From: Phycisphaerales bacterium UBA2396
Lineage (GTDB): Bacteria; Planctomycetota; Phycisphaerae; Phycisphaerales; UBA1924
Direction of reading: 5' to 3'
NCBI GenBank assembly: GCA_002343325.1
Contig: DDSG01000025.1
Coordinates: 1-25,627 of the forward strand
DNA: 25,627 nt
Positions 13,788 to 21,751 of the stretch are shown one piece after another. The position numbers and the translations under genes are program-made. Numbering within the stretch: the stretch's first letter is position 1; the number at the start of each line of letters is the position of its first letter. The notes beneath the pieces were generated by a model that worked only from the letters and a program-made list of their open reading frames with translations, had not been told where the DNA came from and searched no databases.

Positions 13788-16715
13788 ATGCGCACGAATC
13801 GTGACAGCGGCAGCACTCGGACGACGGGGCTTGTGGTGGCGGTCGTGGTGGCTTTGGCTGCCGCGGGGGGGCTCGGCTGGCTTGTGCTGTCGCGGAGCAA
13901 GCCGGCGGGGACGGCGGGAGAGACGCCTGCGATCGACGTGCCGCCGGACATCATGCAGATGCCCTCGGCCGGGGCGGCGCAGGGATTCACCGGCGCGGGG
14001 ACGGGCAAGGGCGTCCGCGTTGAGCTGGCGGACCGCAAGGACCCCACGCGCACGAGTGCGATCATCGAGTGCGCGAGTCTGACGCCGATGGAGGCCAAGC
14101 AGTACGCGATGGAGCGTCCGGTCGCGAGGTTCTTTTTGCGAGACGGGCGCGTGGCGGTGGTGAGCGCGGACCGGGGTGTGGTGACCTGGCCCAGCCGGGA
14201 TCAGGCGCCCGAGCGGGGCACGTTCGAGGGGTCTGTCCGCGTGGAGATCGGGCCGGGCGCGGGGGCGCAGGCCGACAAGCCGTCGCCCGACAGGGTGGTG
14301 CTGCAGTTCGAGGATCGGCTGGACTTTGATTCATCGCTGGGTGAGATGTCGACTCCTGGGATGATCCGCGCGTCGGCCGGGCCATGGAAGATCTCGGGGG
14401 GGGATTGGCGTGTGCTGCTGGATGAGCCCCGCAGCGGGGTGCAGCTTGCGCTGGTGAAGCGTGACGTGGTGATCGAGAACTCCGGCGAGGGCGGGCCCGC
14501 GGAAGAGAAGCCCGCCGACCAGAGCGACGCGCAGGGCGGAGCGCCCGCGGCGGACGCGATCGAGACGATCTATCGGACGGTGTTCCCCTCGTCGGTGGCG
14601 ATCACGCTCGGCGGGCGGAAGGTGGACGCGCCGCGTGCGGAGGTGCTGGTTCGCCTTGTCGGCAACGCGCTGCGGAAGGACGCGGTCGCGACGCTCGACG
14701 AGCAGAGCGAGCCGACGCCGGCCCCGGCGGGAGAGGATACGGAACCGTCGCGAGAGACAGGCCGCACGTTGCGGCTCGCGTCGCCCGAGGGCTTTGAGAT
14801 CAGGCCGGTTGAGACCGCGCCGGACGTGCTGGCGGCGGATGATCTTGTGGTGAAGCTCGGCGCTCGCGATGCGGCAAGCCCGGTGGTGTTCGCCGATCCA
14901 GAATCGCGGGCCAAGGGTGTCGCGGCCGAAGCGACGTACGCCGCCACGAGGGGCGTGCTCACATTGTCGTCCGATCGCGTGGGTGGGGTTCGGCTTGAAT
15001 CGGAACGAGATGGCGTGCTCGAGGCTTCCGCCCTGACCGCGAACCTGCGAGCGAGGGTGGTCGGAGTGGTCGGAGCGGGCGTCCTGACGTCGATCGCGAA
15101 GGGCGAAGAGGATCCACGTTCGCTCTCGTGGCGGGAGCAGGCCGATTTCGTGTTCTATCCCGGACCTCAGTGGGAGATCGCCTCGGCGGATCTGTCGGGC
15201 CTTGTGGTGGCTCGGGATCGCGGCGCCTCGGCCGAAGCGGCCACGGTCCGCGCCAAGTTCGACCCTGGCTCGCTCGTTTCTCGCGTGGACATGGTCGGCG
15301 GGGCGGTGTTGCGTGATGGAAAGCAGGGGCTTCTGAGCGCGGAGACGATGCAGGTCGCCTTCGCGACGGAAACCGGCCGGAGTGTTCCCTCGCTGCTGAC
15401 GGCGTCCGGGCTCGTCGAGGCGAGGCGGAGCCCCGAGTTGCTGAGCGCGGGCTTCCTGGAGGCGACGCTCGGCGAGGACGAGCAGGGCCGAACATCCGTG
15501 CTCAAGCTGCTCGCACGCGAGACGGTGAACTTTGCCGGGAAGGACAGTGTCACCGCGTTCGCGGGTGAGTTGCGGGCGGATGTCCCGGCGGAGACAGCCA
15601 CGCTGATCGGCAACAACTCGACCATCAGCCAGAATTCGTCGAGCGTGGTCGGCCCGCTGATCCACGTCGGCGGTAAGGATCGCTCGATCAAGGTCGAAGG
15701 TCCGGGCAGCTTTGAGACCACGGACGATCAGGGGCTTCATGCCCGCGCGACGTGGACCGAGTCCATGTCGTACGCTGACGCATCCGGTGTGCTGACGGCC
15801 CGTGGCTCGGCCAAGGTTCGAGCGCTGCGGAACGCCGCAACCATCGAGACGGTCAACGCGTCGGAAGTTCGCGTGGAACTCGAGCCCAGGCCTGTCGAGA
15901 GCGAAGAGAAGTCGGCGAAGACCGAAGAGGATCCCGCCACGCCGCCCGCGACGGCGGTCGCGGAGTTGAGCGGGGATTCGATCATCGCTCCGGGCGATCG
16001 TCGTCTGCTGCGGGCGCGGGCCTCGGGAACCAGTGACGCCCGCGCGACCGTCGAATCGCGTCGGTACGACGCGCCGGTGTCGCTCGATGGAACGCAGGGC
16101 GCCAAGGCGGTGCAGGTGTTGTATCTGGAAGGCGAGCGGATCGAGGCGGACAACCTGGCGGGCACGCTTGTGGTGCCGACGCCCGGACGGGCCCTGTCGA
16201 TGGACCGACGCGCGACGCAGGAGGCGGGCGAGCCGGCCGGCTCTGACATGTTCGCGGGCGGCGCTCGCGGGACCGCGCTCTTTGAGTGGTCCGGTTCGAT
16301 GACGTATGAACGTCCGACCGGAAAGCTCTCGATGCTCGGCGGGAGCAAAGCGACGCACCAGCGACCGGCCGAAGGAACCACGCTGTACCTTGAGAGCCAG
16401 TCGCTGACCGCGTCGATCGAGCAGGCCGAGAACGCCGAGGGGCGTCTCGTGAATGCCGAGGCGACGGGGTCGGTCTTCGCGTCGTCGAAGCCAGCGCCGG
16501 GATCGTCCGGCGGAAGCGAACGCCAGTTGTCCGCGGATCGGCTGTTCTACGACGCGTTGCTCGGCACGATGCGCGTGCTGGCCGCGCCCGGGGCCGAGGT
16601 GACCGTCTTTGATGCGGCGAACGCGACCCCCGTCCGGGCGGCCGAGATTCTGTGGGATCTGGGCAAGGATCGGGTCGAGGTGGTCCGGCCCAGCCCGATC
16701 GTCACGCCCCGTTGA
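13788..16715 (+). CDS. Very large LptC/OstA-like lipopolysaccharide-transport protein
   Basis: A 975-residue protein. One N-terminal membrane helix (about 13-35, GLVVAVVVALAAAGGLGWLVL) preceded by Arg-rich residues, so the bulk is periplasmic. The remainder is almost all beta-strand with the short G/A-rich strand pattern of LptC/LptA (OstA-like) jellyroll repeats: for example TFEGSVRVEIG then VVLQFEDRLDFDSSLGEMSTPG near 145-190, and at the end SLTASIEQ, LVNAEATGSVFAS, RQLSADRLFYDALLGTMRVLA and AAEILWDLGKDRVEVV. Blocks are joined by acidic, Pro/Ala-rich linkers near 227-258, 302-330 and 703-725. LptC and LptA of E. coli are about 190 residues each. Its place directly after kdsD-kdsC matches the position of lptC in proteobacteria. 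Inference: a single-chain, membrane-anchored bridge combining LptC and LptA roles. Start at 13788 is set by the -10 just upstream. The family assignment is good, the combined role inferred. Confidence 0.72.
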   Translation: MRTNRDSGSTRTTGLVVAVVVALAAAGGLGWLVLSRSKPAGTAGETPAIDVPPDIMQMPSAGAAQGFTGAGTGKGVRVELADRKDPTRTSAIIECASLTPMEAKQYAMERPVARFFLRDGRVAVVSADRGVVTWPSRDQAPERGTFEGSVRVEIGPGAGAQADKPSPDRVVLQFEDRLDFDSSLGEMSTPGMIRASAGPWKISGGDWRVLLDEPRSGVQLALVKRDVVIENSGEGGPAEEKPADQSDAQGGAPAADAIETIYRTVFPSSVAITLGGRKVDAPRAEVLVRLVGNALRKDAVATLDEQSEPTPAPAGEDTEPSRETGRTLRLASPEGFEIRPVETAPDVLAADDLVVKLGARDAASPVVFADPESRAKGVAAEATYAATRGVLTLSSDRVGGVRLESERDGVLEASALTANLRARVVGVVGAGVLTSIAKGEEDPRSLSWREQADFVFYPGPQWEIASADLSGLVVARDRGASAEAATVRAKFDPGSLVSRVDMVGGAVLRDGKQGLLSAETMQVAFATETGRSVPSLLTASGLVEARRSPELLSAGFLEATLGEDEQGRTSVLKLLARETVNFAGKDSVTAFAGELRADVPAETATLIGNNSTISQNSSSVVGPLIHVGGKDRSIKVEGPGSFETTDDQGLHARATWTESMSYADASGVLTARGSAKVRALRNAATIETVNASEVRVELEPRPVESEEKSAKTEEDPATPPATAVAELSGDSIIAPGDRRLLRARASGTSDARATVESRRYDAPVSLDGTQGAKAVQVLYLEGERIEADNLAGTLVVPTPGRALSMDRRATQEAGEPAGSDMFAGGARGTALFEWSGSMTYERPTGKLSMLGGSKATHQRPAEGTTLYLESQSLTASIEQAENAEGRLVNAEATGSVFASSKPAPGSSGGSERQLSADRLFYDALLGTMRVLAAPGAEVTVFDAANATPVRAAEILWDLGKDRVEVVRPSPIVTPR

Positions 16716-16736
16716 AGTGAGCGTGCGGGGGCCGGA

Positions 16737-18053
16737 TCAGCGGCGAGTCTCGGGGGCGTCGCCCTCTTCAACACGCGGGCGAGGGGCAGGGACTTCGATC
16801 TCCATCCAGACCGGGAAGTGGTCCGACGGAAACTCGGCGGCACCCGATGGCTTGTGCCTCCACACGCCCGCCTCACGAACTCGGATCAGCTTGCTCGGCA
16901 GCACATAGTCCACACGGAGCTTGAATCTCGCGGTGTCCGAAGGCGTCAACCCCGGGATCTCGACCGGCGACACAGGCACCAGCTCAGCGTTGACATGCCT
17001 GTTCCCCAGCAAGTACGTCTTGATTGGGTTCCTGACGGAGTTTCCCTTTTCCGGGTCGGCGTTCAGATCGCCCAGCACGACAAACGGCATCGGTTCGATT
17101 TCGACCCGACCATCCGCCCGTGTCGCCAATCCGCCCGCGACGCCACGATCATCCACCAAGGCCGGGCTGTTCTCGATGTAGTCGCGCCAGAAGCGGATCT
17201 CGTCGTGGTTTCGCACCTTGTTGCGCTGCTCGGGCCCATCGAACGCGGGTGGAGTGGGGTGGCTGCACAGGAAGTGAACCTTGGCGCCATTGGGCAGGAT
17301 CACCGGCACATCCCAGTGGCTCTTGGACGAGAGCCGAAAGCCCTCGAACTCCTCGGCGGAATAGAACTCGGTCCCGTCGGCGTTTTTGGGGGTCATCGCT
17401 CCGTCGAGAAAGCTCCACGGGAACATCTGGAACGTGCGCACATCGGCGAGATCGATCGAAAGGCGATGGTCCACCAACAGGGCCATCCCGTACTGGCCCG
17501 GGAAGGTCCCGAATCCCCAGCAGTCCCCGCCGTACGCCCGGCCGGCGGCCTGCTCGGCGGGGGGCAGCGGCGCGGGCGAGCCGTCGGGCAGGCTGGGGCG
17601 GGGTGTCGGATAGGTCGAGGTCACCACGCCGTCGTTGTCGAGGTCATACCCCGAGAAGAGCCCGGTGTTGACCGGGGCCATGAACGCGTTCATGCGGATC
17701 GGAGCGACATCGGACGCCTGCGCAACCGCGAGATAGAGGTCGGCGAACCGCTGCCCGTTGCTGCCCGCGGGCTTGCCCGCGTCCGCGGGTGTTGCTCCTT
17801 GCGGCGTCGCGGGTTTGGGTGTCTCGGGATCGAACGCGATCTCGTTGAGAAGGATGACGTTCGGTCGAAGCCTTTGGATCACCTCGGCGAGCTTGCGCAG
17901 CCTTGGGTTGGTGCCGTCCGCCAGATCCGACGATCGCACGTCTTCGAGATTGAACGTGGCGACGCGAAGAACGACGGGGGCGGGAGCCGGCCGGTCTCCT
18001 GTGGGCGTCTGCGCGACGGAAAGGGCAAGCATCAGCGGAAGTGAGGCGAGCAT
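16737..18053 (-). CDS. Secreted endonuclease/exonuclease/phosphatase-family protein
   Basis: A 438-residue protein of the DNase I-like (EEP) superfamily. ATG at 18053 begins a signal peptide (MLASLPLMLALSVAQ, cleavage about residue 14-16). Catalytic motifs are present: ATFNLE (N35), LLNEI (E71), GDLNADP (D329, N331), VDYVLPS and the terminal SDHFPV (D411, H412), so a metal-dependent phosphodiesterase or phosphatase is expected. The loop DLDNDGVVTSTYP resembles an EF-hand or dockerin-type calcium loop placed between motif E and the next strand. Substrate unknown: nucleic acid, inositol phosphate or phospholipid are all possible in this family. It faces the lptC-like gene tail to tail (21-bp gap). 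A TACTGT 9 nt before the ATG on the minus strand may be the -10. Confidence 0.85.
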   Translation of the reverse strand: MLASLPLMLALSVAQTPTGDRPAPAPVVLRVATFNLEDVRSSDLADGTNPRLRKLAEVIQRLRPNVILLNEIAFDPETPKPATPQGATPADAGKPAGSNGQRFADLYLAVAQASDVAPIRMNAFMAPVNTGLFSGYDLDNDGVVTSTYPTPRPSLPDGSPAPLPPAEQAAGRAYGGDCWGFGTFPGQYGMALLVDHRLSIDLADVRTFQMFPWSFLDGAMTPKNADGTEFYSAEEFEGFRLSSKSHWDVPVILPNGAKVHFLCSHPTPPAFDGPEQRNKVRNHDEIRFWRDYIENSPALVDDRGVAGGLATRADGRVEIEPMPFVVLGDLNADPEKGNSVRNPIKTYLLGNRHVNAELVPVSPVEIPGLTPSDTARFKLRVDYVLPSKLIRVREAGVWRHKPSGAAEFPSDHFPVWMEIEVPAPRPRVEEGDAPETRR

Positions 18054-18062
18054 GCGGCCGAA

Positions 18063-18068
18063 ACAGTA
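18063..18068 (-). promoter_or_regulatory. Putative -10 element of the EEP-family gene, leaderless
   Basis: On the minus strand TACTGT lies 9 nt upstream of the ATG at 18053. No Shine-Dalgarno precedes the start. Weaker than the other examples of the pattern. Confidence 0.3.
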
Positions 18069-18199
18069 GCCCGGGCCCACGGGACAATGTCCAGTCGCTC
18101 GCCCACTCACTCGACTCAAGTCAGGCGATGCTCCTGTTTCGTGACGACCCCATGCCGGGCTCGTCCGCCGCCTCCTGATCCAACTCGGTCGGCGGTTGG

Positions 18200-18220
18200 C
18201 CTGCCCGGCAGGGCTACGAT
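18200..18220 (+). promoter_or_regulatory. uxs promoter: -10 element with adjoining palindrome
   Basis: TACGAT (18215-18220) ends 6 nt before the ATG at 18227. Directly upstream, inside the -35/-10 spacer, is a perfect inverted repeat CCTGCC-C-GGCAGG (18200-18212), well placed to act as a repressor operator. No Shine-Dalgarno and no clear -35. Confidence 0.45.
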
Positions 18221-18226
18221 CGCTCC

Positions 18227-19198
18227 ATGAGCATCCGGCGGATTCTGGTCACGGGCGGGGCGGGGTTTTTGGGGTCGCACCTGTGCGAGCGGCTCGTGCA
18301 GGCGGGGCACGACGTCGTGTGCGTCGACAACCTCTACACCAGCCAGAAATCGAACATCGCCCATCTCCTCGGCAAGCCCAACTTCGAATTCATCCGCCAT
18401 GACGTGACGCACCCCCTCTATCTCGAGGTCGATGAGATCTACAACCTCGCCTGTCCCGCCGCGCCCGGGCATTACCAGTACAACCCCATCAAGACCATGA
18501 AGACCAGTGTCCTCGGGGCGATCCACGTCCTGGGGCTCGCCAAGCGATGCAAGGCCAAGGTTCTCCAGGCGTCGACCAGCGAGGTGTACGGCGATCCGAC
18601 AGAGCACCCGCAGAAAGAAACCTATCGCGGGAATGTCAACCCGATCGGGCCCCGCGCGTGTTATGACGAGGGCAAGCGGGCCGCCGAGACGCTCTTCTTT
18701 GACTACCACCGCGCGAACAAGGTGAACATCCGCGTGGTGCGGATCTTCAACACCTACGGCCCTCGCATGCACCCCTTCGACGGGCGCGTTGTCAGCAACT
18801 TCATCCGACAGGCTGTCCGGGGCGAGTCGATTTCGATGTTCGGCGATGGGAGCCAGACGCGGTCGTTCTGCTACGTCGACGACCTTGTCGAGGCGATGAT
18901 CCGCATGATGAACGGGCCCGACTCGTTCGTTGGCCCGGTCAACATCGGCAACCCCACCGAGTTCACGATCATGGACCTTGCGAAGATGGTCCGGGAGCTG
19001 ACCGGCACCGATCGACCGATCCTCCACAAGCCCATGCCCGAGGATGACCCCAAGCAGCGTCAGCCCGACATCACCCTCGCCCGCACCCACCTGGGCTGGG
19101 AGCCGAAGGTGGCCCTGCGTGAGGGGCTCGAGCGCACGATCGCGTACTTCCGCGGAGTTCGGTGGGAAGACTTCCGGGCACCGACGCCCAATTACTGA
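18227..19198 (+). CDS. uxs: UDP-glucuronate decarboxylase (UDP-xylose synthase)
   Basis: A 323-residue short-chain dehydrogenase of the extended type that oxidises, decarboxylates and reduces UDP-glucuronate to UDP-xylose, a donor for surface polysaccharides. Visible: NAD-binding TGGAGFLGS (G10, G13, G16), VDNLYTSQKSNI, the UXS-specific YNLACPAAPGHYQYNPIKT, ASTSEVYGDP (S116-T117-S118), the catalytic pair Y146/K150 in CYDEGK, RIFNTYGPRM and FGDGSQTRSFCYVDD. Length and order match bacterial UXS (about 310-320). No signal peptide or membrane anchor, so soluble and cytoplasmic. It is transcribed divergently from the EEP-family gene (173-bp gap) and monocistronic by appearance. Confidence 0.95.
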   Translation: MSIRRILVTGGAGFLGSHLCERLVQAGHDVVCVDNLYTSQKSNIAHLLGKPNFEFIRHDVTHPLYLEVDEIYNLACPAAPGHYQYNPIKTMKTSVLGAIHVLGLAKRCKAKVLQASTSEVYGDPTEHPQKETYRGNVNPIGPRACYDEGKRAAETLFFDYHRANKVNIRVVRIFNTYGPRMHPFDGRVVSNFIRQAVRGESISMFGDGSQTRSFCYVDDLVEAMIRMMNGPDSFVGPVNIGNPTEFTIMDLAKMVRELTGTDRPILHKPMPEDDPKQRQPDITLARTHLGWEPKVALREGLERTIAYFRGVRWEDFRAPTPNY

Positions 19199-19233
19199 GC
19201 GAACGGCCGTGTAAAGCGTTTCTGTTGCTGAGG

Positions 19234-19263
19234 TTGCGAGCAACGGCGGGGCGGGGATATGCT
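19234..19263 (+). promoter_or_regulatory. Promoter of the fucose-isomerase-like gene
   Basis: TTGCGA (19234-19239) and TATGCT (19258-19263) are separated by 18 bp. Transcription would start near 19270, about 52 nt before the GTG at 19322; the leader carries the Shine-Dalgarno AAAGGG. This would drive the 19322-21707 pair. Confidence 0.5.
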
Positions 19264-19321
19264 CGCGTGCCGGGCTCTGTCATTGTTTGGTCGGGCCGGC
19301 AGCAGACGAAAGGGTCATCGC

Positions 19322-21028
19322 GTGGGCAGTTCGAAGTCGGGCGGTGGGCCGGGAAAGTCGCGGGCCGTGCTGGTGGCGAACGGTGACCTCCGCCGCAGCG
19401 CTAATGAAGCGTGCTGGCCCGCGCAGAAAGCGCTCGAGAAGCAGATCGCCGCGGCGATGCGTGAGATCGGCTGGACGGTCCGCCGGGGTCATCCCGAGCG
19501 CGGGCCGATGGGCGAGAAGCACGGGTTCATCGCGAGCCAGGCCCACGGGCGAGAGGTGTTCGCCGCGATCGACCCGCGCGAGCCTCTCATCGTTGCCGAG
19601 GCCGTCTGGCAATACAGCCATCACGTGCTGCCCGGGTTGATGCGGCACAAGGGGCCGATCCTGCTTGCTGCGAACTGGAGCGGGCAGTGGCCCGGGCTGG
19701 TCGGCGTGCTGAACTTGCGTGGAAGCCTGACGAAGGCGGGCGTGCCCTACGCGATGCTCTGGACGGAGGATTTTTCGTCCGCGGCGACACGCAAGCAGCT
19801 CAGGTCGTGGGCCTCGACCGGCAGGATCGAGCACGACACGTCTCATGCGTGCAAAGTCGGATGGGATGACCTGCCCAAGTGGGCGAGAAAGACCGGAGAA
19901 TCTCTTGCGGCCGAACTGCGACAGCGTCCCGCGATCCTGGGCGTCTTTGACGAAGGCTGCATGGGGATGTACAACGCGATCATCCCCGACGAGCCGCTGC
20001 ACGCGGTGGGGGTGTTCAAGGAGCGACTGAGCCAGAGCGCTTTGTACTACGCGATGACCCGCGTGGAAGATGCGGACGCCAAGGCAGCCCTGGCCTGGCT
20101 GCGTGCCAAGGGCATGACGTTCCGCACAGGACGCGACGAAGAGACCGACCTGACCGAGCGTCAGATCCTCCAGCAGCTCCGGATGTACATCGCGGCGGTG
20201 CGACTCGCCGACGAGTTCGGGTGTGATGCGATCGGCATTCAGTATCAGCAGGGGCTCAAGGACCTGGCTCCGGCGAGCGATCTAGCCGAGGGGCTCCTGA
20301 ATTGTTCCGATCGTCCGCCCGTTCGGGCCGTCGAAGGCCCGCGCAAGGGCAAGGTGCTTTTCGCGGGTCGGCCTGTCACGCACTTCAACGAGGTCGACGA
20401 GTGTGCCGGTCTCGACGGGCTAATGACCCAACGCGTCTGTGATCGTCTCGGGCTCCCCGGCGACAACACACTTCACGACCTGCGATGGGGCGATCGGGAC
20501 GCCAGCGGCACCGTCAAGGACTATGTCTGGGTCTTCGAGATTTCCGGGGCGGCCCCCCCTTCGCATTTCGTCGGGGGCTATCGCGGGACCAGCAGCGAAC
20601 GCCAGCCGCCCATGTACTTCCGCCTCGGCGGTGGGACGGTCAAGGGAGTCAGTCGCCCGGGGGAAGTGGTCTGGTCGCGGATCTTTGTCGACCAGGACCG
20701 CCACGGGGCATGCCGACTCAACATGGATCTGGGGCGCTGCAAGGCCGCCGAACTGCCGGCTGTCGAGACTCGCCGTCGGCTTGAATCAACGACCCCGCAG
20801 TGGCCGATTATGCACGCGGTGACGTACGGCGTGTCGCGCGACCAGATGATGGCAAGGCACCAGAGCAACCACATCCAAGTGGTGTACGGCGAGGACGCGT
20901 GCTCGGCGGACCGCTTGCTTGCCGCGAAGGCGGCCTTGGCCTCGGCGATGGGGATGCGTGTGGCGATCTGCGGGAGCAACGCCCGCGGGGAGTCGCTGGC
21001 CGAGGCGATCGCAAAGGTCAAGGCATGA
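19322..21028 (+). CDS. L-fucose/L-arabinose isomerase-like protein
   Basis: A 568-residue protein. GTG at 19322 is preferred: AAAGGG lies 7 nt upstream and the first 21 codons of the longer frame (from 19259) overlap the promoter. The sequence has the FucI-type layout: a long N-terminal part with LIVAEAVWQYSHHVLPGL and ILLAANWSGQWPGLVG, then GVFDEGCMGMYNAIIPDE, the segment IGIQYQQGLKDLAPASDLAEGLLN (E323) and HFNEVDECAGLDGLMTQ (D359), and a C-terminal ARHQSNHIQVVYG (H513, H517). In FucI a Glu, an Asp and a His bind Mn(II); these residues are candidates for that set, but the spacing between E and D is 36 rather than 24, so the alignment is not certain. If active it would interconvert an aldose and a ketose. 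Cytoplasmic. Coupled (13-bp gap) to a degenerate QueC-like gene, so it may have a different job from sugar catabolism. Confidence 0.7.
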   Translation: MGSSKSGGGPGKSRAVLVANGDLRRSANEACWPAQKALEKQIAAAMREIGWTVRRGHPERGPMGEKHGFIASQAHGREVFAAIDPREPLIVAEAVWQYSHHVLPGLMRHKGPILLAANWSGQWPGLVGVLNLRGSLTKAGVPYAMLWTEDFSSAATRKQLRSWASTGRIEHDTSHACKVGWDDLPKWARKTGESLAAELRQRPAILGVFDEGCMGMYNAIIPDEPLHAVGVFKERLSQSALYYAMTRVEDADAKAALAWLRAKGMTFRTGRDEETDLTERQILQQLRMYIAAVRLADEFGCDAIGIQYQQGLKDLAPASDLAEGLLNCSDRPPVRAVEGPRKGKVLFAGRPVTHFNEVDECAGLDGLMTQRVCDRLGLPGDNTLHDLRWGDRDASGTVKDYVWVFEISGAAPPSHFVGGYRGTSSERQPPMYFRLGGGTVKGVSRPGEVVWSRIFVDQDRHGACRLNMDLGRCKAAELPAVETRRRLESTTPQWPIMHAVTYGVSRDQMMARHQSNHIQVVYGEDACSADRLLAAKAALASAMGMRVAICGSNARGESLAEAIAKVKA

Positions 21029-21041
21029 CCGGGAGCCGCGT

Positions 21042-21707
21042 GTGAAAGTCAAGTCACCCAGCGACGTGCTCATCATGGCCGACGGGGATGTTCCGTCCCT
21101 TGTGGCGCTCGCCGCGGCGAGAGAGGCCTTTCTGTCGAGCAAGGAGCCGCCCACACGTGCCGCCGCCGCATGGGCTTGGTCGGCCCTCTCCGAAACGTCC
21201 GTTCCGCGACGCCGCGCGGTCGAGGCGCAGGCCAAAGCGTTGGGGCTGGTCTTTGTCGAGGGTGCGCTGGATGCACTGACGCGGGCGCACGCCTTTCCGG
21301 GCGAGCAGGAGTCCGCGGCGATCCTGGCTGCGGGCTTCGACGCCGCGAGGCAGGGACGCAGTCAGATCATCTGGCCCGCCGTGGCCGGCGGAGACGGCGG
21401 CGTGGAGCGAGTCGCCAGAGTCTCGGACAAGGCCACCCTGCTCACCCGGCTTCTCGGGCTCGACAGTCCGCAGCACGGCGTCGCCTCGATCCGCATCGAA
21501 GCCCCCATGGCCGACCTGTCCGATCGACAGGTCGCCGATCTCGCCGCGGAGCTGGGCGTGCCCGTTCAATTGTGCTGGTGGTGGACGCAGGGCAACACCG
21601 CGGCCGGCGCCAGTGTGGAGGCCAAGGCCCTGGCGGACGCCGCCAGGCGGCGCTGGGAGCCCCTTCTGCAGGGGGCGGGCTGGAAGCCCAAGGGTCGTGT
21701 AGTCTGA
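21042..21707 (+). CDS. Degenerate QueC-like (PP-loop family) protein
   Basis: A 221-residue protein; GTG at 21042 with GGGAG 7 nt upstream. It follows the fold of 7-cyano-7-deazaguanine synthase: an N-terminal strand-loop-helix (VLIMADGDVPSLVALAAA) where QueC has VLLSGGxDSxxxLA, then FPGEQESAAILAAGFDAARQG where QueC has VPGRN..., a strand SQIIWPAVAGGD, the QueC-like RIEAPMADLSDRQVADLAAELGVP, and LCWWWTQGNTAAGASVEAKA in the place of the TWSC...CGxCxxC zinc site. The PP-loop SGGxDS has become ADGDVPS and the zinc cysteines are missing, so ATP-dependent nitrile formation is very unlikely. It is thus probably a pseudoenzyme or has a new role. Coupled to the preceding isomerase-like gene. Homology is by pattern reading only, moderate confidence. 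Confidence 0.55.
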   Translation: MKVKSPSDVLIMADGDVPSLVALAAAREAFLSSKEPPTRAAAAWAWSALSETSVPRRRAVEAQAKALGLVFVEGALDALTRAHAFPGEQESAAILAAGFDAARQGRSQIIWPAVAGGDGGVERVARVSDKATLLTRLLGLDSPQHGVASIRIEAPMADLSDRQVADLAAELGVPVQLCWWWTQGNTAAGASVEAKALADAARRRWEPLLQGAGWKPKGRVV

Positions 21708-21751
21708 TCAATGATCCCGCCGCACTCGGCGGGGAGTCCAGGAGTGTGCGC

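Noticed and set aside
14331..16358. 675-codon open frame antisense to the LptC-like gene
   Set aside because: Arg/His-rich shadow; the plus frame has coherent strand pattern, a signal anchor and proper operon context.
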